This document shows, one piece after another, positions 1 to 10,053 of a stretch of DNA of 64,000 nt. A program made the position numbers and the translations under genes. A model generated the notes under the pieces. The model was not told the origin of the DNA, made no database searches, and worked only from the letters and a program-made list of their open reading frames with translations. Source of the DNA: Paenibacillus pabuli (GTDB lineage: Bacteria > Bacillota > Bacilli > Paenibacillales > Paenibacillaceae); assembly GCF_039831995.1 (NCBI RefSeq), contig NZ_JBDOIO010000003.1, positions 496,001 through 560,000 of the forward strand. Reading direction: 5' to 3'. Each line of letters begins with the position of its first letter. The stretch's first letter is position 1.

Positions 1-2
1 GG

Positions 3-221
3 ATTCGCCAGGTCAGTGTGAAGGTTCGTGGATATTGCAATGGAGAATTTGAGATTAAAACCGCATGGGACGGTCCTGTACTGGGAACGATCCCGGTACA
101 TTTTACAAATGAATGGAAAAAATATACGACTGACATTACCGTTCCAGACGGCAGGCAGGCTTTGTATTTGACTTACAGGGGAGCAGGAGGCGCGAGCCTG
201 GCTTCTTTTACATTAGCATAA
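3..221 (+). CDS. C-terminal end of a CBM6-like carbohydrate-binding protein (5' partial)
   Basis: Only the last 72 codons of a larger gene lie in the window; the frame is open from base 3 and stops at 219-221. The translation ends with a beta-rich stretch (VPDGRQALYLTYRGAG followed by SFTLA) that resembles the last strands of family 6 carbohydrate-binding modules, which commonly cap GH43, GH30 or GH11 enzymes. Given the xylan genes that follow, this is probably the tail of a secreted xylan- or arabinoxylan-active enzyme. The catalytic part is outside the window, so the enzyme class is unknown. Confidence 0.6.
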   Translation: MRQVSVKVRGYCNGEFEIKTAWDGPVLGTIPVHFTNEWKKYTTDITVPDGRQALYLTYRGAGGASLASFTLA

Positions 222-257
222 CGGATACACAGATTGAAACACCCTTAAGACGAAGCA

Positions 258-291
258 AAGCAGCTGCTGGTAACCCGGCAGCTGCTTATTT
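258..291 (+). terminator. hairpin terminator after the CBM gene
   Basis: A perfect 10-bp stem (AAGCAGCTGC / GCAGCTGCTT, arms 258-267 and 278-287) is followed by a short T-rich end. It lies between the convergent CBM gene and araC-type gene and could serve both. Confidence 0.6.
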
Positions 292-307
292 CATGTGGAA
301 AAGTACT

Positions 308-1222
308 TCAATCACCGAGATGCTCCGCTCCAGCAGTCCGCTGGGAATGGATGCGAAATTCGCTTGGCGTGATGCCCGTCCATCGCTTGAACTGACGGCT
401 GAAATGCGCATTGGTCTTGTATCCAAGCATCATCGCAATATGGTCAATGTTCAGGTCTGTTTGTTTTAACAGCCGCTGGGCTTCGTTCAGAAGGGTTTCT
501 GATAAAAACTTGCGCGGGGCTGTACCATATACCTCCCGAAAGATCCGGTTGATCTGTGAAGGGCTAATGTTCAGTGACTTCGCGATGTCTTGGATCCAGG
601 TTCGTTCGCTTTCCCGAACGTCACCATGAAGGTGGATATATCTTACGGAGTCCTCAATGTGCTCGGCAATTTGGTGGGCGATGGTTTCTTTTCTCGATAA
701 GGTAACGGATGCGTTCTGAGATAACTGGCCAACCAGGGAGCCGAGCAGTTCGAATACGGCGGCATGGACTTTCATCTGTTTGGAGGAAGACAACGGCATG
801 GATAAGTGTTCTGTGGCCAGATCATACAAGGTACATAGTGAAGAGGACAGTCCTGAAGCCAGGCTCGAATCTGCCGGATAATAAATGTCCTTGCAGCGGT
901 TGAGTTCTCTGCAGAAGGAGGTATCGTGTACGCTGAAATGAACAGAAAAGTATGTGAAACCCTTCGGTCCGGCACCTGTGCAGGAGTGAGTCATACCCGG
1001 ACGGATAAACAGAAGGTCTCCAACGGATTGACTGTACGACTGACCGTTGACCACCATGTTCATCTCGCCGTCCAACATCCAGTGAATTTCATACATGGAA
1101 TGCTCATGAGACGGATACGTCCAGTTGGAATCTACTTGTCTTGCATGCAGTCCCAACAATTGAAAAGACATGCGAACATCGGGCAGACGGCCTAAATATA
1201 CGGCTTCTGAAAGTTTGGTCAC
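308..1222 (-). CDS. AraC-family transcriptional regulator (cupin sensor plus HTH)
   Basis: The 304-aa protein has an N-terminal AraC cupin-like ligand domain (about 20-160, with SHEHSMYEIHWMLDGE) and a C-terminal double HTH (about 200-295, containing ISPSQINRIFREVYG and DHIAMMLGYKTNAHFSRQF). The start is GTG at 1220-1222, chosen because GAGGAGGT lies 5 nt upstream. It is divergent from the pentonate/xylan operon that begins at 1392, so the likely role (inference) is sugar-dependent control of that operon. The effector is not readable from sequence; a xylose- or xylonate-type ligand would fit the neighbours. Confidence 0.88.
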   Translation of the reverse strand: MTKLSEAVYLGRLPDVRMSFQLLGLHARQVDSNWTYPSHEHSMYEIHWMLDGEMNMVVNGQSYSQSVGDLLFIRPGMTHSCTGAGPKGFTYFSVHFSVHDTSFCRELNRCKDIYYPADSSLASGLSSSLCTLYDLATEHLSMPLSSSKQMKVHAAVFELLGSLVGQLSQNASVTLSRKETIAHQIAEHIEDSVRYIHLHGDVRESERTWIQDIAKSLNISPSQINRIFREVYGTAPRKFLSETLLNEAQRLLKQTDLNIDHIAMMLGYKTNAHFSRQFKRWTGITPSEFRIHSQRTAGAEHLGD

Positions 1223-1391
1223 AGCTACCTCCTCGTAACGCTCTGTATTCCAAATACGAATAGATTTATTTTAACAGAAAAATAATGCGTGAAAAGGGTA
1301 AGTCGTCGGAGTGATAAGTACATCGTCATGAAACATCGCTGGTGCTATGGTAATGTTATCAACCCGGTAGGGAGATAGGGGGCAAGCTGGA

Positions 1392-2267
1392 ATGAGAATT
1401 ATTCGATTTTTGGATGGACATCAGAAATGGTTGGCAGCCGTTACGGATGATGAACAAGCGTATCGTTTGCCGCAAGCAGATTTTATGACTTTAATCTATC
1501 AGGCGAGGGAGAAGGGTGTTACTCCGGTTCAATGGATTGAAAGCGCTCTTAAACCGGTAAACAAGCTGACCGATGATTGGACTTCTCTGCACCTGATCAC
1601 ACCAGTCGATGCACCGGAAGTGTGGGCAGCAGGTGTGACATATCAGCGGAGCCGGGAAGCGCGGAATTATGAAGCTACAGATGGAAAGTTGGATGCGGAA
1701 ACTTTCTACGATAAGGTCTATGACGCAGAGAGACCGGAGATCTTCTTTAAATCCACAGCAGCCCGGACTGTCGGGCCGAATGAGGCTGTCACGCTGCGCA
1801 GCGATTCTACTTGGCAGATCCCGGAGCCTGAGCTGGGATTGGTGCTTGCCGCGGATGGCAGCATTGTGGGATACATCGCCGGAAATGACATGAGCTGCCG
1901 CGATATCGAGGGGGAAAACCCGTTGTATCTGCCACAAGCCAAAATATGGCGCAATTCCTGTTCCATAGGTCCAGCTATTCGACTAGCGGAAACGGTGAAG
2001 AATCCCTATGAATTCAGCATTGTCTGCCAGATCTATCGGGATGAATCAATGGTTGTTAAAAGTGAAGCGAGTACGAGTGAATTAAACCGCAAGCTGGATG
2101 AACTGGTTTCCTTTTTGGCAAGGGATAACGATGTGTATGACGGTACGGTACTTTTGACAGGCACTAGCATCGTGCCTCCGAATGATTTCACCCTTGAACC
2201 AGGAGACCGCATTGAAATATCCATAAGTGATATCGGGACACTGATCAATCCTGTCATTTCAAACTAG
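1392..2267 (+). CDS. FAH-family 2-keto-3-deoxypentonate dehydratase (KdaD-like)
   Basis: This 291-aa protein belongs to the fumarylacetoacetate hydrolase fold. The metal-binding glutamates of the family are visible as E145 and E147 in PEPELGLV, with D166 in GNDMSCRD, and the length matches archaeal 2-keto-3-deoxy-D-arabinonate dehydratase (KdaD) better than typical FAH hydrolases. The next gene is an aldehyde dehydrogenase 21 bp downstream and the third is a pentonate dehydratase, which is exactly the set needed for the lower Weimberg pathway. The assigned step, loss of water from 2-keto-3-deoxypentonate to give 2-oxoglutarate semialdehyde, is inferred from family and context. The alternative is an uncharacterised FAH hydrolase. 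The start follows AGGGGG. Confidence 0.82.
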   Translation: MRIIRFLDGHQKWLAAVTDDEQAYRLPQADFMTLIYQAREKGVTPVQWIESALKPVNKLTDDWTSLHLITPVDAPEVWAAGVTYQRSREARNYEATDGKLDAETFYDKVYDAERPEIFFKSTAARTVGPNEAVTLRSDSTWQIPEPELGLVLAADGSIVGYIAGNDMSCRDIEGENPLYLPQAKIWRNSCSIGPAIRLAETVKNPYEFSIVCQIYRDESMVVKSEASTSELNRKLDELVSFLARDNDVYDGTVLLTGTSIVPPNDFTLEPGDRIEISISDIGTLINPVISN

Positions 2268-2288
2268 TTTAGAAGGAGGATGAATGCG

Positions 2289-3755
2289 ATGAGCGCATTT
2301 CAGTTAGAGCAGACCTATAACAATTTTATTAACGGGGAATGGGTAAAACCAACGTCCGGATCGACGGAACCAAGCATTAATCCGGCGAATCGAAAAGAAA
2401 TCGTGGGTTATGTGCCAGCCTCGGGTGTAGAGGACCTGAACCATGCAGTCGCAGCGGCAAAAGAAGCAGCGAAGGCCTGGCGGAACTTAACGGGTGCGGA
2501 ACGGGGGAATTATCTTTTTCAAGCTGCTAATGTGCTGGAGCGCCGGGCCGACGAGGTGGCGGAAGCCATGACCAGAGAAATGGGGAAGACATTCCCGGAA
2601 GCTAAAGGAGAAACGATGCGCGGCGTCGCCATTTTGAGATATTATGCGGGGGAAGGCATGCGAAAAACGGGTGATGTGATTCCCTCAACAGATAGGGAGG
2701 CACTAATGTTCACGACCCGTGTGCCGCTTGGCGTAGTAGGTGTCATTGCACCTTGGAACTTCCCGGTGGCTATCCCCATCTGGAAAACAGCACCGGCTTT
2801 GATCTATGGCAACACCGTTGTATTGAAGCCAGCTCAGGAAACGGCGGTTACAGCAGCCAAGGTTTTGGAATGTTTTGATGAGGCCGGCATCCCGGCTGGT
2901 GTTCTCAATCTCGTGAGCGGAAAAGGCTCGGTAATCGGCTCCGCACTTGCTGAGCACGCCGATGTAAACGGAATAACTTTTACTGGTTCCAATGAAGTTG
3001 GAAAGCGGGTCGGCGCCGCAGCACTTGCTCGTGGAGCCAAATATCAGCTTGAAATGGGTGGCAAAAACCCGATTATCATCGCGGCAGACGCTGATTTGGA
3101 TTTGGCTGTTGAGGCCACGATCAGCGGCGGCTTGAAATCAACTGGCCAAAAATGCACGGCCACCAGCAAGGTCATTATTGAACGAAAAGTATATGATGCC
3201 TTTAAAGAAAAACTCCTGTCGCAAATCAAGGAAATCCGTCTGGGTGACGGGATGTCTTCCGGAAGCTGGATGGGTCCATGTGCGAGTGAAAGCCAGCTGA
3301 GTACCGTGCTTGGTTACATTCAAAAAGGACAGGATGAAGGTGCCGTACTGCTCGCTGGAGGAAAAAGACCGGACAATCCTGAGCTCGCAGAAGGATTTTA
3401 TGTACAGCCGACGGTATTTGAAGGTGTCGAATCGCATATGTCCATTGCCCGGGAAGAAATATTCGGTCCGGTCCTGGCCTTGATTCCTGTGGATTCCTTG
3501 GAAGAGGCCATTGCTTCGGCAAATGACAGCGATTATGGTTTGAGTGCTTCAATCTATACACAAAATGTCGGGGCCATGCTGTCCTTCATCCGGGATATGG
3601 ATGCCGGACTCGTAAGAATTAATGCGGAAACTGCCGGCGTAGAACTGCAGGCACCGTTCGGTGGAATGAAGATGTCAAGCTCGCATTCCAGAGAACAGGG
3701 GCAAGCGGCCATCGAGTTTTTTACGGCAATCAAAACAGTCTTTGTGAAGTCATAA
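2289..3755 (+). CDS. aldehyde dehydrogenase, probable alpha-ketoglutaric semialdehyde dehydrogenase
   Basis: This NAD(P)-dependent aldehyde dehydrogenase is about 488 aa. It contains the APWNFP cofactor segment, the general base Glu in LEMGGKNP and the catalytic Cys in [10 protein letters not shown]. The start at 2289 is preferred over the ATG at 2280 because AAGGAGG (2273-2279) would overlap the earlier one. In the operon it sits between a 2-keto-3-deoxypentonate dehydratase candidate and a pentonate dehydratase, so the probable reaction is oxidation of 2-oxoglutarate semialdehyde to 2-oxoglutarate (inference). Sequence alone does not exclude succinate-semialdehyde or another aldehyde. Confidence 0.85.
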   Translation: MSAFQLEQTYNNFINGEWVKPTSGSTEPSINPANRKEIVGYVPASGVEDLNHAVAAAKEAAKAWRNLTGAERGNYLFQAANVLERRADEVAEAMTREMGKTFPEAKGETMRGVAILRYYAGEGMRKTGDVIPSTDREALMFTTRVPLGVVGVIAPWNFPVAIPIWKTAPALIYGNTVVLKPAQETAVTAAKVLECFDEAGIPAGVLNLVSGKGSVIGSALAEHADVNGITFTGSNEVGKRVGAAALARGAKYQLEMGGKNPIIIAADADLDLAVEATISGGLKSTGQKCTATSKVIIERKVYDAFKEKLLSQIKEIRLGDGMSSGSWMGPCASESQLSTVLGYIQKGQDEGAVLLAGGKRPDNPELAEGFYVQPTVFEGVESHMSIAREEIFGPVLALIPVDSLEEAIASANDSDYGLSASIYTQNVGAMLSFIRDMDAGLVRINAETAGVELQAPFGGMKMSSSHSREQGQAAIEFFTAIKTVFVKS

Positions 3756-3771
3756 ACTGTGGGAGGCTACC

Positions 3772-5745
3772 ATGTACGAACAGATTATGTCGATTATGGG
3801 GGAGAAGGAGTTAAGCAGCTATGATATTATAGCGCATGCTCCAGGGGCAACAGGACGTCTGCCTTTAACCGATGATTTGCTGCGGAATGCTCCAAGCGGC
3901 GACTTGTTCGGCATGTCTCAGAATGTCGGAATGGGTTGGAAGCCTGGAGAATTGAACGGAAAACAGTTCCTAATCTTAAGTACGCAGGGCGGTATCCGCA
4001 ATGAAGATGGCAGTCCCGCAGCTCTTGGCTACCATACGGGACACTGGGAAGTCGGCTTGCTGATGAAAGCTGCCGCAGAAGAAATATCGAGCCACGGAGG
4101 AATCCCGTTTGCTGGCTATGTCAGCGACCCTTGCGACGGCAGGTCTCAAGGAACAACCGGCATGTTCGACTCACTGCCGTACCGGAACGATGCCGCGATG
4201 GTATTCCGCAGATTGATTCGATCCCTCCCCACGCGAAAAGGCGTGCTTGGCGTTGCAACTTGTGATAAGGGATTGCCCGCCATGATGCTTGCACTTGCAG
4301 GTATGCCGCAGCTGCCAGGAGTTATTGTTCCCGGCGGCGTTACGCTTCCGCCTACGGATGGGGAGGATGCAGGTAAAATTCAAACCATTGGCGCAAGGTA
4401 CGCGAATGGAGAGCTCTCTCTTGAGATGGCATCGGAGCTAGGGTGCCGGGCCTGCGCTACACCGGGCGGCGGCTGTCAGTTTCTAGGGACCGCGGCAACC
4501 GCCCAGGTGGTAGCAGAGGCAATGGGCATGACGGTGCCGCATGCCGCTCTGGCACCTTCAGGGCAGCCCATCTGGTTCGAGATGGCGCGCCAATCTTCGC
4601 GTGCACTGATCAACATGGAGTCCCAAGGGATCAAGATGGCAGACATTGTTACAGATGCTTCAATTCGCAATGCCATGGCCGTTCATGCCGCATTCGGCGG
4701 ATCTACCAACCTGCTTCTTCACATCCCGGCTACTGCCCATGCAGCGGGTTTAACTGTGCCAACGGTACAGGACTGGATACAGGTGAACAAGAACGTTCCA
4801 AGACTGGTTAGTGCTCTGCCGAACGGACCGATCTTCCATCCAACCATACGGGTTTTTCAGGCCGGAGGTGTTCCTGAGGTCATGCTTCACCTTAGACAGT
4901 TTGGCCTGCTGGATGAATCTGTACTCACAGTAACAGGTGCGTCACTGGGTGAAGTGCTGGATTGGTGGGAATCGTCGGAACGTCGTCATCTCATACGCAA
5001 GCAATTGGAAGAGAAGGACGGGATTGATCCGGACAGTGTGATCATGAGCTTAGAGCACTCACAGCGTCTTGGGATTTCTTCGACCGTGACCTTTCCAACC
5101 GGGAATATCGCGCCAGAAGGCTCTGTCATCAAATCCACATCCATTGATCCTGATGTGCTGGATGAGCATGGCGTGTATCGGCATCGTGGCCGGGCCAAGG
5201 TGTTTACAACCGAACGCGAGGCAATCCGTGCCATTAAGACTGGCGGGGTTCTGGCTGGCGACGTTGTTGTACTGCTCGGTCGTGGACCTTCAGGAACCGG
5301 GATGGAGGAAACGTATCAGCTTACTTCTGCGCTCAAGCATTTGTCTTTTGGGAAGTATGTTTCGCTCATCACCGATGCCCGCTTCTCGGGAGTTTCAACC
5401 GGAGCATGTATTGGCCATGTTGGGCCCGAAGCGCTGGCAGGAGGGCCCATTGGCAAACTCCGGAACGGCGACTTGATTGACATCGTTGTGGATCGGGGCA
5501 AGCTGGAGGGCAGCGTGAACTTCATTGGAGAAGGAGATACGGAGTTTTCGCCGGAAGAAGGAGCTATCATTCTGGCTCAAAGGACCTTCCACCCAGATAT
5601 GCGTCCTGATGAAAATTTGCCGGATGATACCAGGCTGTGGGCTGCGCTGCAAGCTGTCAGCGGCGGAACATGGAGAGGGAATATATATGATGTGGACCGG
5701 ATCATAACTGTCCTGGAAGCCGGCAAAAAAGCACTGGCATGGTGA
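3772..5745 (+). CDS. IlvD/Edd-family pentonate (xylonate) dehydratase, YagF/YjhG type
   Basis: The 657-aa length and sequence match the YagF/YjhG branch of the IlvD/Edd dehydratases, which act on D-xylonate in E. coli, rather than the roughly 560-aa IlvD of branched-chain synthesis. Candidate Fe-S cysteines are in [23 protein letters not shown] and [14 protein letters not shown], and the C-terminal [18 protein letters not shown] motif is intact. ATG at 3772 follows GGGAGG, 16 bp after the aldehyde dehydrogenase stop, so the three genes form one operon. The inferred reaction is pentonate to 2-keto-3-deoxypentonate. No pentose dehydrogenase or lactonase is present in the window to feed it. Confidence 0.88.
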   Translation: MYEQIMSIMGEKELSSYDIIAHAPGATGRLPLTDDLLRNAPSGDLFGMSQNVGMGWKPGELNGKQFLILSTQGGIRNEDGSPAALGYHTGHWEVGLLMKAAAEEISSHGGIPFAGYVSDPCDGRSQGTTGMFDSLPYRNDAAMVFRRLIRSLPTRKGVLGVATCDKGLPAMMLALAGMPQLPGVIVPGGVTLPPTDGEDAGKIQTIGARYANGELSLEMASELGCRACATPGGGCQFLGTAATAQVVAEAMGMTVPHAALAPSGQPIWFEMARQSSRALINMESQGIKMADIVTDASIRNAMAVHAAFGGSTNLLLHIPATAHAAGLTVPTVQDWIQVNKNVPRLVSALPNGPIFHPTIRVFQAGGVPEVMLHLRQFGLLDESVLTVTGASLGEVLDWWESSERRHLIRKQLEEKDGIDPDSVIMSLEHSQRLGISSTVTFPTGNIAPEGSVIKSTSIDPDVLDEHGVYRHRGRAKVFTTEREAIRAIKTGGVLAGDVVVLLGRGPSGTGMEETYQLTSALKHLSFGKYVSLITDARFSGVSTGACIGHVGPEALAGGPIGKLRNGDLIDIVVDRGKLEGSVNFIGEGDTEFSPEEGAIILAQRTFHPDMRPDENLPDDTRLWAALQAVSGGTWRGNIYDVDRIITVLEAGKKALAW

Positions 5746-5803
5746 TGCATTTTTATCATTTGTTGTATCTGCCATTATTTTAATACCGGAGGTTGCTTCT
5801 ATA

Positions 5804-7393
5804 ATGAATATGATTACCAACCCCATTCTTACCGGTTTCCATCCCGATCCGTCCATATGCAGGGCGGGGGAAGATTATTATATCGCCACTTCCACCTTCG
5901 AATGGTTCCCGGGTGTACGAATTCACCATTCCCGGGACCTAGTTCATTGGCGGCCGATAACTTCTCCGCTGACCCGTAGCACTCAGCTGAACATGGAAGG
6001 AAACATTAATTCCGGAGGGGTATGGGCGCCATGCCTTAGCTTTGACAACGGCGTATTTTACCTGATCTACACAGATGTCAAAAGTCGTGTAGGGGCTTTC
6101 AAAGATACTCACAATTACCTTGTGACCGCAACAGCTATTGAAGGGCCATGGTCCGAACCGGTTTTTCTGAACAGCAGCGGCTTCGATCCTTCCTTGTTTC
6201 ACGATGAAGATGGTCGCAAGTGGCTGGTTAACATGATCTGGGATCATCGGAAGGGCAAAAATCGGTTTGCAGGCATCGTGTTGCAGGAATACTCTGTTCA
6301 GGACCAAAAGCTGATCGGACCTGCCATTAACATTTTTAAGGGAACAGAACTGGGACTGACAGAAGCGCCTCATCTATATAAACACAAAGATTATTATTAC
6401 TTGATTACGGCTGAAGGCGGTACGGGTTATGAGCATGCCGTTACGGTTGCTCGCTCTCGTTCCCTGCAAGGCCCTTATGAGGTGGACCCTGCTAATCCGA
6501 TTCTCACTTCATACGGCAGGCCGGATCTAGCTCTGCAAAAGGCCGGTCATGGCAGTCTTGTCGAAACTCACACGGGTGAATGGTATATGGCTCATCTGGT
6601 CGGAAGGCCAGTTCATGAGAAATTTTGCATCCTAGGACGTGAGACTGCTCTTCAACCGTGTACGTGGAGCGATGAAGGCTGGCTGAAGCTTTCAAACGGT
6701 GGTCGGCATCCGGAGGTTTCGGTGCCTGCACCGAAAATCTCGTCGGTTCCATTTGAACCAGCACCGGAAATGGACCATTTCGATCGATCAGAGCTCCGGA
6801 ACGATTGGAATACCCTTCGTATCCCACCCGATCCATCTTGGCTCAGCCTGACGGAACGTCCAGGTTACTTGCGCTTGCGCGGGATGGAGTCCATGAGCTC
6901 GACACACAGACAAAGCATGGTCGCCCGGAGGCTTCAGGATTTCAGGTGTGAAGCTGAAACGTGCCTGGAATTTGCCCCGGACCATCCACAGCAAATGGCA
7001 GGACTAATACTGTACTACGATACCAAAGACTATCTCTATTTACGGGTTACCTATCATGAAGAGAAGGGAATATGCTTGGGAATTCTTCAGTCAAGATACG
7101 GAATATACGATGAACTGTTGGAGGATATTCCCTTGAAATCAGTGAGTCGGATTCGGTTGAAGGTTGTGTATGAGTATGACCGTGCCTGCTTTTACTATGC
7201 ATGTGATGATGACCCATCTTGGTATCCTGCTGGTGGATGGTTGGATGTCACACATCTGTCCGATGAATCTCCGGAATACATCCGGTTTACAGGAACTTAT
7301 ATTGGTGTCTGTGTGCAGGATCTTGGCGGTACCCGCAAGCATGCTGATTTTGATTACTTTTTGTATAAGAATACAAACAACGAAACGACATAA
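5804..7393 (+). CDS. GH43 beta-xylosidase
   Basis: The 529-aa protein has no signal peptide and so is probably cytoplasmic. It has an N-terminal five-bladed GH43 domain and a C-terminal beta-sandwich (from about residue 330), the layout of B. subtilis XynB-type beta-xylosidases. The three catalytic acids can be placed: D15 in HPDPSI (base), D128 in GFDPSLF (pKa modulator) and E187 in GLTEAPHLYK (acid). It should release xylose from imported xylooligosaccharides. It lies 58 bp after the xylonate dehydratase gene with GGAGGT upstream, so it probably belongs to the same transcript. A bifunctional arabinofuranosidase activity is possible. Confidence 0.9.
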   Translation: MNMITNPILTGFHPDPSICRAGEDYYIATSTFEWFPGVRIHHSRDLVHWRPITSPLTRSTQLNMEGNINSGGVWAPCLSFDNGVFYLIYTDVKSRVGAFKDTHNYLVTATAIEGPWSEPVFLNSSGFDPSLFHDEDGRKWLVNMIWDHRKGKNRFAGIVLQEYSVQDQKLIGPAINIFKGTELGLTEAPHLYKHKDYYYLITAEGGTGYEHAVTVARSRSLQGPYEVDPANPILTSYGRPDLALQKAGHGSLVETHTGEWYMAHLVGRPVHEKFCILGRETALQPCTWSDEGWLKLSNGGRHPEVSVPAPKISSVPFEPAPEMDHFDRSELRNDWNTLRIPPDPSWLSLTERPGYLRLRGMESMSSTHRQSMVARRLQDFRCEAETCLEFAPDHPQQMAGLILYYDTKDYLYLRVTYHEEKGICLGILQSRYGIYDELLEDIPLKSVSRIRLKVVYEYDRACFYYACDDDPSWYPAGGWLDVTHLSDESPEYIRFTGTYIGVCVQDLGGTRKHADFDYFLYKNTNNETT

Positions 7394-7474
7394 ATGGACC
7401 GATTCAATGCTGAATTAAGACCTTTGTAGTAAACAGTTGGAGAACTAACCTTGAAGTTGCTAAGTACTTAACAG

Positions 7475-7507
7475 ATGACTCCTGTATTGTTCAGGGGTCA
7501 TTTTTTT
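7475..7507 (+). terminator. Rho-independent terminator of the pentonate/xylosidase operon
   Basis: A 10-bp stem (ATGACTCCTG / CAGGGGTCAT with one G-T pair) with a 7-nt loop is followed by a run of seven Ts. It closes the operon starting at 1392 and separates it from the GH30 gene. Confidence 0.85.
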
Positions 7508-7581
7508 ATAGCTTTGACATCTGCCAAGCTGCTTATCTGACTGCTGAATAGCTACTTCGCAATCAAGAAATTACCTATATT

Positions 7582-7610
7582 TTGTCAGGTTTTAGCTGAA
7601 TGAATAATAT
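7582..7610 (+). promoter_or_regulatory. candidate sigma-A promoter for the GH30 gene
   Basis: TTGTCA (7582-7587) and TAATAT (7605-7610) are separated by 17 bp, about 140 bp upstream of the GH30 start and downstream of the preceding terminator. This supports separate transcription of the secreted xylanase. The rest of the 7394-7747 gap holds no ORF I can support. Confidence 0.5.
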
Positions 7611-7747
7611 AGTAAGATTTACAAATAAAATCTAGTTTTTGCTTTTGATTTGAAAGGGAGTGGTACGTGAATTTTTATTCGATGCTGGACAAGTTGGTAA
7701 ATTTGGATACGCTTTCATTTTAAAATAATATGAGGAAGGTGAAGATA

Positions 7748-9433
7748 TTGAAATTTAAGATGAATTTAAAAAAATCAGTTCATGTTCTGTTGGCCTGTTT
7801 AACAGCCCTGCCTTTAATGTTAACGCCGACACATGTATCAGCAGCAAGTGATGCCAACATTAATTTGTCTTCCGAAAAGCAGCTTATCAAGGGCTTTGGA
7901 GGAATTAACCATCCAGCCTGGATCGGCGATTTGACGGCAGCTCAGCGTGAAACCGCCTTTGGCAACGGAACGAATCAGCTTGGTTTTTCCATTCTAAGAA
8001 TCTATGTCGACGAAAATAGAAACAACTGGTACAGAGAGGTTGCTACCGCGAAAAGAGCCATTGAGCAAGGTGCCCTCGTATTTGCTTCACCGTGGAATCC
8101 TCCAAGTGACATGGTTGAAACCTTCAATCACAACGGGGATACGAACGCCAAACGATTGAGATACGACAAATATGCCGCGTACGCGCAGCATCTGAACGAC
8201 TTTGTCACTTATATGAAAGATAACGGTGTGGATCTGTATGCCATTTCGGTACAAAATGAGCCGGATTATGCCCATGAATGGACATGGTGGACACCTCAGG
8301 AGATTCTTCGTTTCATGAAGGAGAATGCTGGATCCATTCAGAATACCAAAGTCATGGCACCTGAATCGTTCCAGTACTTGAAAAACATGTCTGACCCGAT
8401 TCTGAATGATCCTCTGGCACTCGCTAATATGGATATTCTGGGAGCGCATACGTATGGAACCCAGTTCAAAGATTTTGCATACCCTCTCTTTAAGCAAAAG
8501 GGAGCCGGCAAAGAACTGTGGATGACCGAAGTGTATTACCCGAACAGTGACAACAACTCGTCGGATCGCTGGCCTGAGGCATTGGACGTATCTTACCATA
8601 TGCATAATGCCATGGTTGAAGGAGATTTCCAGGCTTATGTATGGTGGTACATTCGGAGACAATACGGCCCGATGAACGAGGATGGAAGCATTAGCAAACG
8701 TGGATATAATATGGCGCACTTCTCCAAATTCGTGCGACCAGGCTATTACCGAGTCGATGCAACCAAAAATCCGGATACCAATACTTTCGTTTCGGCCTAT
8801 AAAGGCGATAACAAGGTGGTCATTGTGGCGATTAATCGCGGCACCTCAGCTGTAAACCAAAAATTTGTCCTCCAGAATGGTAACGCTTCCACGGTATCTT
8901 CTTGGGTAACGGATAGCAGCCGAAACCTGGCAAGCGGAGCACCGATTATGGTGTCAGGTGGAGCCTTTACAGCACAACTGCCAGCCCAAAGCGTAACAAC
9001 GTTTGTAGCCAACATTACCGGTAGTAGTGTCACTCCAGGCAGCGGAACCACGTACGAGGCGGAAACGGGTACTACACTTACCGATGCCGCTATCGAGACT
9101 CTCTACCCGGGATACACTGGGACCGGATACGTGAACTTTAATGCGTATACAGGTTCGGCCATTCAGTGGAATGCCATCAATAACACGATAACAGGTACCA
9201 AAAACGTGAAATTTCGTTACGCCCTGGAAAGCGGAACGCGTAATCTCGACATATTCGTCAACGGAACCAAAGTCATCAGCAACGAACCCTTTGCGGCGAC
9301 CGGAAGCTGGTCGACTTGGAGTGAAAAAACCATTCAGGTCCCCATGAACGCGGGAACCAATACGATTAAAGTGGTAACAACCGGCACAGAAGGACCGAAT
9401 GTGGATAACATCAATGTCACTGCAGTCCAATAA
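7748..9433 (+). CDS. xynC: secreted GH30 glucuronoxylanase with C-terminal CBM
   Basis: The catalytic part is very close to B. subtilis XynC (GH30 subfamily 8). It has a signal peptide ending near VSA-AS, the acid/base Glu in SVQNEPD (about residue 171) and the nucleophile Glu in LWMTEVYY (about 261). The arginine-containing YIRRQYGPM segment corresponds to the region that in XynC recognises the glucuronic acid side chain. A beta side domain ends near residue 425. After a short GSS/TPGSG linker, a CBM6/35-like module (about 435-561, starting YEAETG) is added; B. subtilis XynC lacks it. I place the start at TTG 7748 because AGGAAGG (7732-7738) fits it; an ATG at 7730 is in frame but has no ribosome site. 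Confidence 0.92.
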   Translation: MKFKMNLKKSVHVLLACLTALPLMLTPTHVSAASDANINLSSEKQLIKGFGGINHPAWIGDLTAAQRETAFGNGTNQLGFSILRIYVDENRNNWYREVATAKRAIEQGALVFASPWNPPSDMVETFNHNGDTNAKRLRYDKYAAYAQHLNDFVTYMKDNGVDLYAISVQNEPDYAHEWTWWTPQEILRFMKENAGSIQNTKVMAPESFQYLKNMSDPILNDPLALANMDILGAHTYGTQFKDFAYPLFKQKGAGKELWMTEVYYPNSDNNSSDRWPEALDVSYHMHNAMVEGDFQAYVWWYIRRQYGPMNEDGSISKRGYNMAHFSKFVRPGYYRVDATKNPDTNTFVSAYKGDNKVVIVAINRGTSAVNQKFVLQNGNASTVSSWVTDSSRNLASGAPIMVSGGAFTAQLPAQSVTTFVANITGSSVTPGSGTTYEAETGTTLTDAAIETLYPGYTGTGYVNFNAYTGSAIQWNAINNTITGTKNVKFRYALESGTRNLDIFVNGTKVISNEPFAATGSWSTWSEKTIQVPMNAGTNTIKVVTTGTEGPNVDNINVTAVQ

Positions 9434-9471
9434 GTGCTCCGTTCTTCAAATGTAGACAATAATTAGCCAAG

Positions 9472-9516
9472 CCCCCGTCCTGCTTTTGAACCGCTAGTCG
9501 GTTCCTGGGATGGGGG
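9472..9516 (+). terminator. double-stem hairpin after xynC
   Basis: An outer stem CCCCCGTCC / GGATGGGGG encloses a second stem GAACCG / CGGTTC. There is no clear T run, so it may be a weak terminator or an mRNA 3' stabiliser. Confidence 0.5.
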
Positions 9517-9589
9517 TTACTCATGATTTAATGGTGTATGACGTAAGAATTTGGGAGTCAGCGAATCATATAAAGAGTAGGTGAATTTC

Positions 9590-10012
9590 ATGGCATGGGA
9601 AAAAGTATTCACGGTACATGTTGCGATAGGGGATACTACGGATCTCTCCAATACTAATGATGGCGACTCCGTAGTTATGATTTCTTTTGGTGGCCATGTC
9701 ACAGGGAAATATTTCGAAGGTGATATTCTTCCTGGAGGTGTAGATACTCAAATTATTGGCCCAAATGGCAGTCGGCATAGCTTATCTGCAAGATACATGC
9801 TTCAAGGTAAGGATTATACAGGTGAAGCGTGTAAAATGTATATTGAGAATAATGGGATGTTCGATGAGAAACTGGAGAATGTATTGTTCCGAACTTCTCC
9901 TAAAATCATCACGAACAGCCAAGCGCTGTCCTACTTGAACAATGATGAACTAATGGGCGAAGGCATACCTTCGAAAACTGGAATAGATATTCATATCTAT
10001 AGAAATCTATAA
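9590..10012 (+). CDS. DUF3237-family protein
   Basis: This 140-aa protein has the layout of DUF3237 proteins, small beta-barrel proteins of unknown function: an opening strand block, GGHVTGKYFEGDILPGGVD, then ARYMLQGKDYTGEACKMYIENNG. The ATG at 9590 is preferred to the in-frame GTG at 9581 because the ribosome site AAGAGTAGG fits 9590. Other DUF3237 genes often neighbour oxidoreductases, and here the next downstream sequence is the relic of an SDR oxidoreductase. No function can be assigned. Confidence 0.6.
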   Translation: MAWEKVFTVHVAIGDTTDLSNTNDGDSVVMISFGGHVTGKYFEGDILPGGVDTQIIGPNGSRHSLSARYMLQGKDYTGEACKMYIENNGMFDEKLENVLFRTSPKIITNSQALSYLNNDELMGEGIPSKTGIDIHIYRNL

Positions 10013-10053
10013 GTTGGATGGGTACGAATCTGGATTTTCGTACATGCCTGTAA

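Noticed and set aside
1491..1937. Long antisense ORFs inside the pentonate operon and other genes
   Set aside because: They lie opposite or out of frame to strongly conserved genes, lack ribosome sites and have composition explained by the real frame.
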